DNA of 64,000 nt from Fomes fomentarius (Eukaryota > Basidiomycota > Agaricomycetes > Polyporales > Polyporaceae): positions 558,001 to 622,000 of the forward strand of contig JABYQN010000006.1 in the NCBI GenBank assembly GCA_022606135.1, in the 5' to 3' direction. Position 1 is the stretch's first letter. The number at the start of each line of letters is the position of its first letter. Below are positions 60,275-64,000 of the stretch, piece by piece. The notes below the pieces were generated by a model, which saw only the letters and a list, made by a program, of their open reading frames with translations, was not told the DNA's origin and did not search any database. The position numbers and the translations under genes are program-made.

Positions 60275-61890
60275 TCATATATTCCAGCCTTTATGTGAGG
60301 GTGCACTGGATGTATCTGCGTCACTAATTTGTGTAGTGGATGTAGGTGTTGGATCAGGGGTATGATCTTTGCTTATGTCCTTACCAGCCACGAGCTCATA
60401 GTACCAGGTCGGTAGGAAGCCGACTCGGTCCTCGCCGCCTGCTACCTCTTTGACGGCATCCCTGTCCAGCTCAAAAACCTCGATACCGTCTTTGGGAGTT
60501 AAAGAGACTCGCCAAACACGAGATGATGGCTTGTCCTCTGAATCAATCAAGCCACTACTAGTCAAAATATTCTTCAGGCAAGAAATGAACTGTTGGCCCC
60601 AGTTCAGGCAGACTTGAGGTTCCCATGCACACGGTTTGCCGCGCACGAGTCTTGGTATCTGCATCGTGTTGAACGACTGGGTGGTCGTTATCCGACCTGC
60701 TGGAGTTCTGAAACCAACCACAATCTCCTGCCAGTGGAAGGGACGATGAGTTACGCCAAAGGTTCAGGCTTCTGTATACGCACTGGGACACCGAGTAGGA
60801 ACGACTGCATATAGAACTTAAGCAGTTTCCTGGATATCAAGTTGTCAGAGAGCGCTCCGGTCACCACGACTAGCACGTACTTCTCGAACCGGGCTTCATC
60901 TTCTGGCCCTCGTATGGACATGGAGGTTTTCAGCTCTACGAAAGTGTCGGTTCTCCCCTCGAAACGTTCTGAAGGAGCTCAGTGTCGTTGATACCGTCGA
61001 CTTTGCAAACGAACCCTACCCACCTCGTACGCAGTCGACCTCCCCGCCGATCACCAGACGGCTGTCTCCCAGTTTCGTCTTGACGACGCTACACCATTGA
61101 ACGTTGGTGTCGACGTCTCCTCCCCATCCTATCGGATGACCGTGTATTCGCTCAGGTATACCGGGACGGGAGGATGTGCACCAGGACTCGAATGCATAAC
61201 CGTAATAGGTTTGCTGCCGCTGCCTCGGCGCAAGTTTCTCTCTGATATACACAAGCATGAGGATGGCTGATGGAAAGTATGGATAATAGCTTACTTGTCG
61301 ACGAGCTTCGCGTCCGTCATATGTTCTTCCAGATACAATGTCCCATTCACATACATTGCGTTCAGTTCGTATCCGTCCCGTTCTTCATACGGGGCGGTCA
61401 ATATCCTCGCTCGCGAATCTATCAGACCACAGATGACGATAGTATGTAGTGAGATAACTCACTTGGTCATCACGCCCCTCCACGTTACAAGCGAAATGTC
61501 CTTCAACCACTTCTTCCCGCTCCCCGGCTCCAGACTCTGGTCTGTCTTCTGCATCACCCGTTCCACCGCTCGCAACAGCCCGTCCAAACGAGTCCTCTCC
61601 TCCGGTCGTTTGATCCACCTTTCATAACCGTACCGGAGGTCGGCGCCGTGAGGAGGGTCGATGTAATAACGCAACGCAGAGTCATTAAACTCTAAGACGC
61701 GCTTGGGCGTGTACGAGAACGTCAAGAGCCCCGTAGGTTGTTGGAAGGGAACTGGTCGAAGTGACTGAGAGGAGTCGGTGGACGGGTATGGCACAACGGT
61801 GTGTGTTAGAGCAACAGGGCCCGACTCCCATTGAAGTCGTTTGGGCGACCTTTCGGACTCCAGAGGGGACGAGAGTCTTCGCTTGCTCAT
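60275..61890 (-). CDS. RAI1: RAI1/DXO-family decapping nuclease
   Basis: Nuclear enzyme that removes incomplete or unmethylated mRNA caps and, in yeast, activates the 5'-3' exonuclease Rat1. Start 61890: MSKRRLSSPLESERSPKRLQ, then LTFSYTPKRVLEFNDSALRY, IDPPHGADLRYGYERWIKRP and WLKDISLVTWRGVMTK. The next exon has ILTAPYEERDGYELNAMYVN and GTLYLEEHMTDAK. The metal-site motifs follow: YYGYAFESWCTSSRPG, WGGDVDTNVQWCSVVKTKLG, LVIGGEVDCVR and TDTFVELKTSMSI (the ExK of the nuclease centre). The C-terminal part shows LVRGKPCAWEPQVCLNWGQQ, FISCLKNILTSSG and VWRVSLTPKDGIEVFELD; the tail PDPTPTSTTQISDADTSSAP is low complexity. All expected motifs are present. Convergent with the nucleolin gene (222 bp apart). 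Confidence 0.92.
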
Positions 61891-62267
61891 GGCCCGAGGA
61901 CAATGCACAAGCATGCCCCGAGAAGGAATAAGTCGACCTAGCGTTCACATACACTTGTGAGTTGTAGTGATGGAGGGAGTACAAGGTTCAAACAACACTC
62001 AAGTCGCGCTCAGAGTCAGACGTTGGTAGACGCTCTCAGACTCACCTACAATATAACCAGGATCCACCACCGGCTCATCAATTGCTTCCCTTTCAAGTGA
62101 CAGCTGCAACTGACGGTCTTCCGCTGGGGGATTGGAAGGTACGTGGCCAGATTGCTAGTTCAGCTTCGAGCTTGAATTTCATGAAGTATGTACTGACGCG
62201 AATGTGGTATAGACGTTGCTTTGACAGGCTTTCCTGAACTCTCAGCAGTGCGGAGATCTGATGCAGT
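61891..62267. other. Divergent promoter of RAI1 and the F-box gene
   Basis: 377 bp between starts. No exon recognised; a short 5' exon of the F-box gene could lie here. Confidence 0.35.
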
Positions 62268-63977
62268 ATGTTATATCGTAGCTATCTTCCCAGTCATTGT
62301 CAAACTGCTCAACGTGGTCTGCCCACAGAGCATGGCCCATCAGTCCCTGGCTATGTCAAGGACAAGCGCGAAGAATGGCTAAAACAACGCGACGACATCC
62401 TCTCAAGACAAGAGCAACTACAGAGGGAGCTTGCAAGGCTGAACTCCTACCTCAACGTTGTGGCCCCAATCAATACACTACCGGACGAGTTGCTTGCCGA
62501 AATCTTCGCCTGCGTTCGAGCTCACTTCTCCTCGTACAGCTATGCACGTTATGCGACGACAGAGTGGATGACAGTCCTTGCAGTTTGTCGTCACTGGCGT
62601 ACGCTAGCTTCTTCGTCTGCCATGTTCTGGCGTGAAGTCAATGTCTATCGCAGTCCATGCTGGCTGTCCCTCTGCCTTTCTCGGTGCTCGGGTGTGCGCA
62701 CGGACGTATACTTCCGTGACCTAGAATTCCCTCCCTCCCGCCTTCTACTCTTGGCACCCCACGCAGCTAATATCCGAGTCCTCGATATAGCAGGGGCCAA
62801 AGCATCCTGGACGGCTCAACTTGTCACCCTGTTCTCCATGCCAATGGCCGCGCTTGAGGTTGTCCGTATTCACGCCGACGTCGACGTCGACGTAGAAGAG
62901 CACGAGCACGAGGACCTCGGATTCTGTTCGGACCGACTGCCTCAATTGAGGTCGCTGAGCCTATCAGGATACTTTGCACCACGAGACAAGTTGCTGTACG
63001 CCAACCTTCGGACGCTCGAGATAGCCAGATGTATCTGGACCATGACGTTCAACCAGTTTCTGGACCTCCTGGAAGCATCTGAGCGCCTCGAGCGTCTGAT
63101 CCTCGATAACTGCTTGGTGAAGCTGTTCGAGAATCCCAACTCCCGTAATCCACGCCCACCGAATCGGACCCCTCCCATAACACTCAGCACAGTGCGCACC
63201 CTCGGCGTCCTCGGCGACTCGCCATGGGTGATATCGCATTTCCTCTCTTATCTGTGCATCCCAAATGCCTGTGACGTCTCGTTGGACGCCGAAGTAGGTG
63301 TCTTTCAAAATCCGCATCTCTTCGACACCATCTGTGAGGTACTCCCTGTCGAACCAAGCACTGTGTTCCCGATGTTGACAGCTGCTACCCACGTGGAGGT
63401 TGCTGTGCACAACGACGATTACGCGCTGTGTGTCCACGCGAAGGACCAAACCATCTCCCTATCTCTTTCTTCCTACAAAGCATTGCTCTCATGGGACGCG
63501 CACTTTGGGAATGTATTGAGCCGTAGCGCGGACGTCCTTGCAGACGCTCCTGTTACTGACCTCGAAGTCAGAGGAGACTATACAGCCCCAGACTTCAACA
63601 CCTGGGACTACACTTTCCACCGATTTCCTAATCTCGAGACCCTAACGTTGAGCGGAACGGGTCGGCTTCAAAACGTCTGGAAGGTGTTGGCGTCCAACGG
63701 TGACGAAGGTGGCCAGTTTTGCTGCCCCCGCCTCAAATGCATCAGGACTGGGGGAGAACCTGCCTTGATGGAAACGGACTTCATCTGCACCGAGCTAGTC
63801 GATACGCTCCGTACCCGAGAGCAGCATGGACTTCGGCTGACAACGATCGACGCACGGCTGCACGCGCACGACCCAGACGGGGATGAAGACTACGAGCCCC
63901 TCAACGAGGACATCCGCGAGAGCTATCTGTGGGAATTGGAGCGTCTCGTGGACAACTTTTCGGTGAATGTTTTCTGA
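62268..63977 (+). CDS. F-box protein with degenerate leucine-rich C-terminal half
   Basis: Probable substrate receptor of an SCF ubiquitin ligase, from the large expanded F-box family of Agaricomycetes. A 569-codon frame. After a Gln/Leu-rich coiled-coil stretch (KREEWLKQRDDILSRQEQLQ), the F-box reads INTLPDELLAEIFACVRAHF, then MTVLAVCRHWRTLASSSAMF and WREVNVY (the PDELL ... VCRxWR ... WR pattern). The C-terminal half has irregular Leu-rich segments such as LPQLRSLSLSGYF, LRTLEIARC, LERLILDNCLV and FPNLETLTLSGTGRLQNVW. No intron is needed in this frame. The first 20 residues look unlike the rest, so the true start may be downstream or in an upstream exon. The targets are unknown. Confidence 0.8.
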   Translation: MLYRSYLPSHCQTAQRGLPTEHGPSVPGYVKDKREEWLKQRDDILSRQEQLQRELARLNSYLNVVAPINTLPDELLAEIFACVRAHFSSYSYARYATTEWMTVLAVCRHWRTLASSSAMFWREVNVYRSPCWLSLCLSRCSGVRTDVYFRDLEFPPSRLLLLAPHAANIRVLDIAGAKASWTAQLVTLFSMPMAALEVVRIHADVDVDVEEHEHEDLGFCSDRLPQLRSLSLSGYFAPRDKLLYANLRTLEIARCIWTMTFNQFLDLLEASERLERLILDNCLVKLFENPNSRNPRPPNRTPPITLSTVRTLGVLGDSPWVISHFLSYLCIPNACDVSLDAEVGVFQNPHLFDTICEVLPVEPSTVFPMLTAATHVEVAVHNDDYALCVHAKDQTISLSLSSYKALLSWDAHFGNVLSRSADVLADAPVTDLEVRGDYTAPDFNTWDYTFHRFPNLETLTLSGTGRLQNVWKVLASNGDEGGQFCCPRLKCIRTGGEPALMETDFICTELVDTLRTREQHGLRLTTIDARLHAHDPDGDEDYEPLNEDIRESYLWELERLVDNFSVNVF

Positions 63978-64000
63978 TTCAATAGTACTTTGGTGTGGCG

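Overview
The window is nuclear DNA of a filamentous basidiomycete, most likely an Agaricomycete and possibly a polypore. The evidence is dense genes split by many 50-70 bp GT-AG introns, a GC-rich coding style, and gene families typical of that class: two seven-helix DUF6533-type membrane proteins, a methanol/alcohol-oxidase-like GMC enzyme, a membrane-anchored GH5 exo-beta-1,3-glucanase, a PL14-like lyase and an F-box/LRR-type protein. I see no CRISPR, rRNA, complete tRNA or recognisable transposon ORF. Gene models were built by hand from ORFs plus splice signals, so exon edges are approximate unless stated.

Layout, left to right. 1-5.5 kb, minus strand: SEC14-like lipid transfer protein (cut by the edge), EMG1/NEP1 rRNA methyltransferase, uracil phosphoribosyltransferase. 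7.1-9.9 kb, plus: GH5 glucanase. 10.3-12.1 kb, minus: first DUF6533 protein. 12.9-15.6 kb, minus: tandem pair of GNAT acetyltransferases. 16.0-18.7 kb, minus: alcohol oxidase. 20.1-22.1 kb, minus: Ser-rich orphan. 22.6-22.9 kb, minus: a four-exon gene for a 70-residue protein, head to head with MED10 (plus), then RIC8 (plus). 27.8-30.1 kb, minus: histidine phosphatase and MBD4-like DNA glycosylase. 30.4-32.8 kb, plus: ABC1/MCP2 mitochondrial kinase-like protein. 33.0-35.1 kb, minus: CPA2 cation/H+ antiporter. 35.7-36.7 kb, plus: Rab18-like GTPase with a damaged switch I. 37.4-39.1 kb, minus: second DUF6533 gene, flanked by a partial duplicate of the SEC63 3' end. 39.6-42.1 kb, minus: SEC63, divergent from coilin (plus, 42.3-44.1 kb). 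45.2-47.9 kb, minus: TCF25/RQC1. 48.8-50.7 kb, minus: serine carboxypeptidase. 51.9-52.4 kb, minus: small conserved-looking protein. 53.2-54.4 kb, minus: PL14-like lyase. 55.8-57.7 kb, minus: Rab escort protein, divergent from a nucleolin-like gene (plus, 57.9-60.1 kb). 60.3-61.9 kb, minus: RAI1/DXO decapping nuclease, divergent from an F-box gene (plus) that ends at the right edge.

Most of the window is housekeeping: ribosome and RNA biology (EMG1, nucleolin, TCF25/RQC1, coilin, RAI1), ER and vesicle traffic (SEC14, SEC63, Rab, REP), transcription and signalling (MED10, RIC8). Between these blocks lie faster-evolving accessory stretches (10-20 kb, 36.7-39.5 kb, 48-55 kb) with duplicated GNATs, DUF6533 proteins and secreted enzymes. 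The most unusual structures are the SEC63-tail duplication around a DUF6533 gene with a three-helix nested inverted repeat beside it, the micro-exon small-protein gene, the damaged Rab, and the exon-by-exon repeat structure of the nucleolin-like gene.
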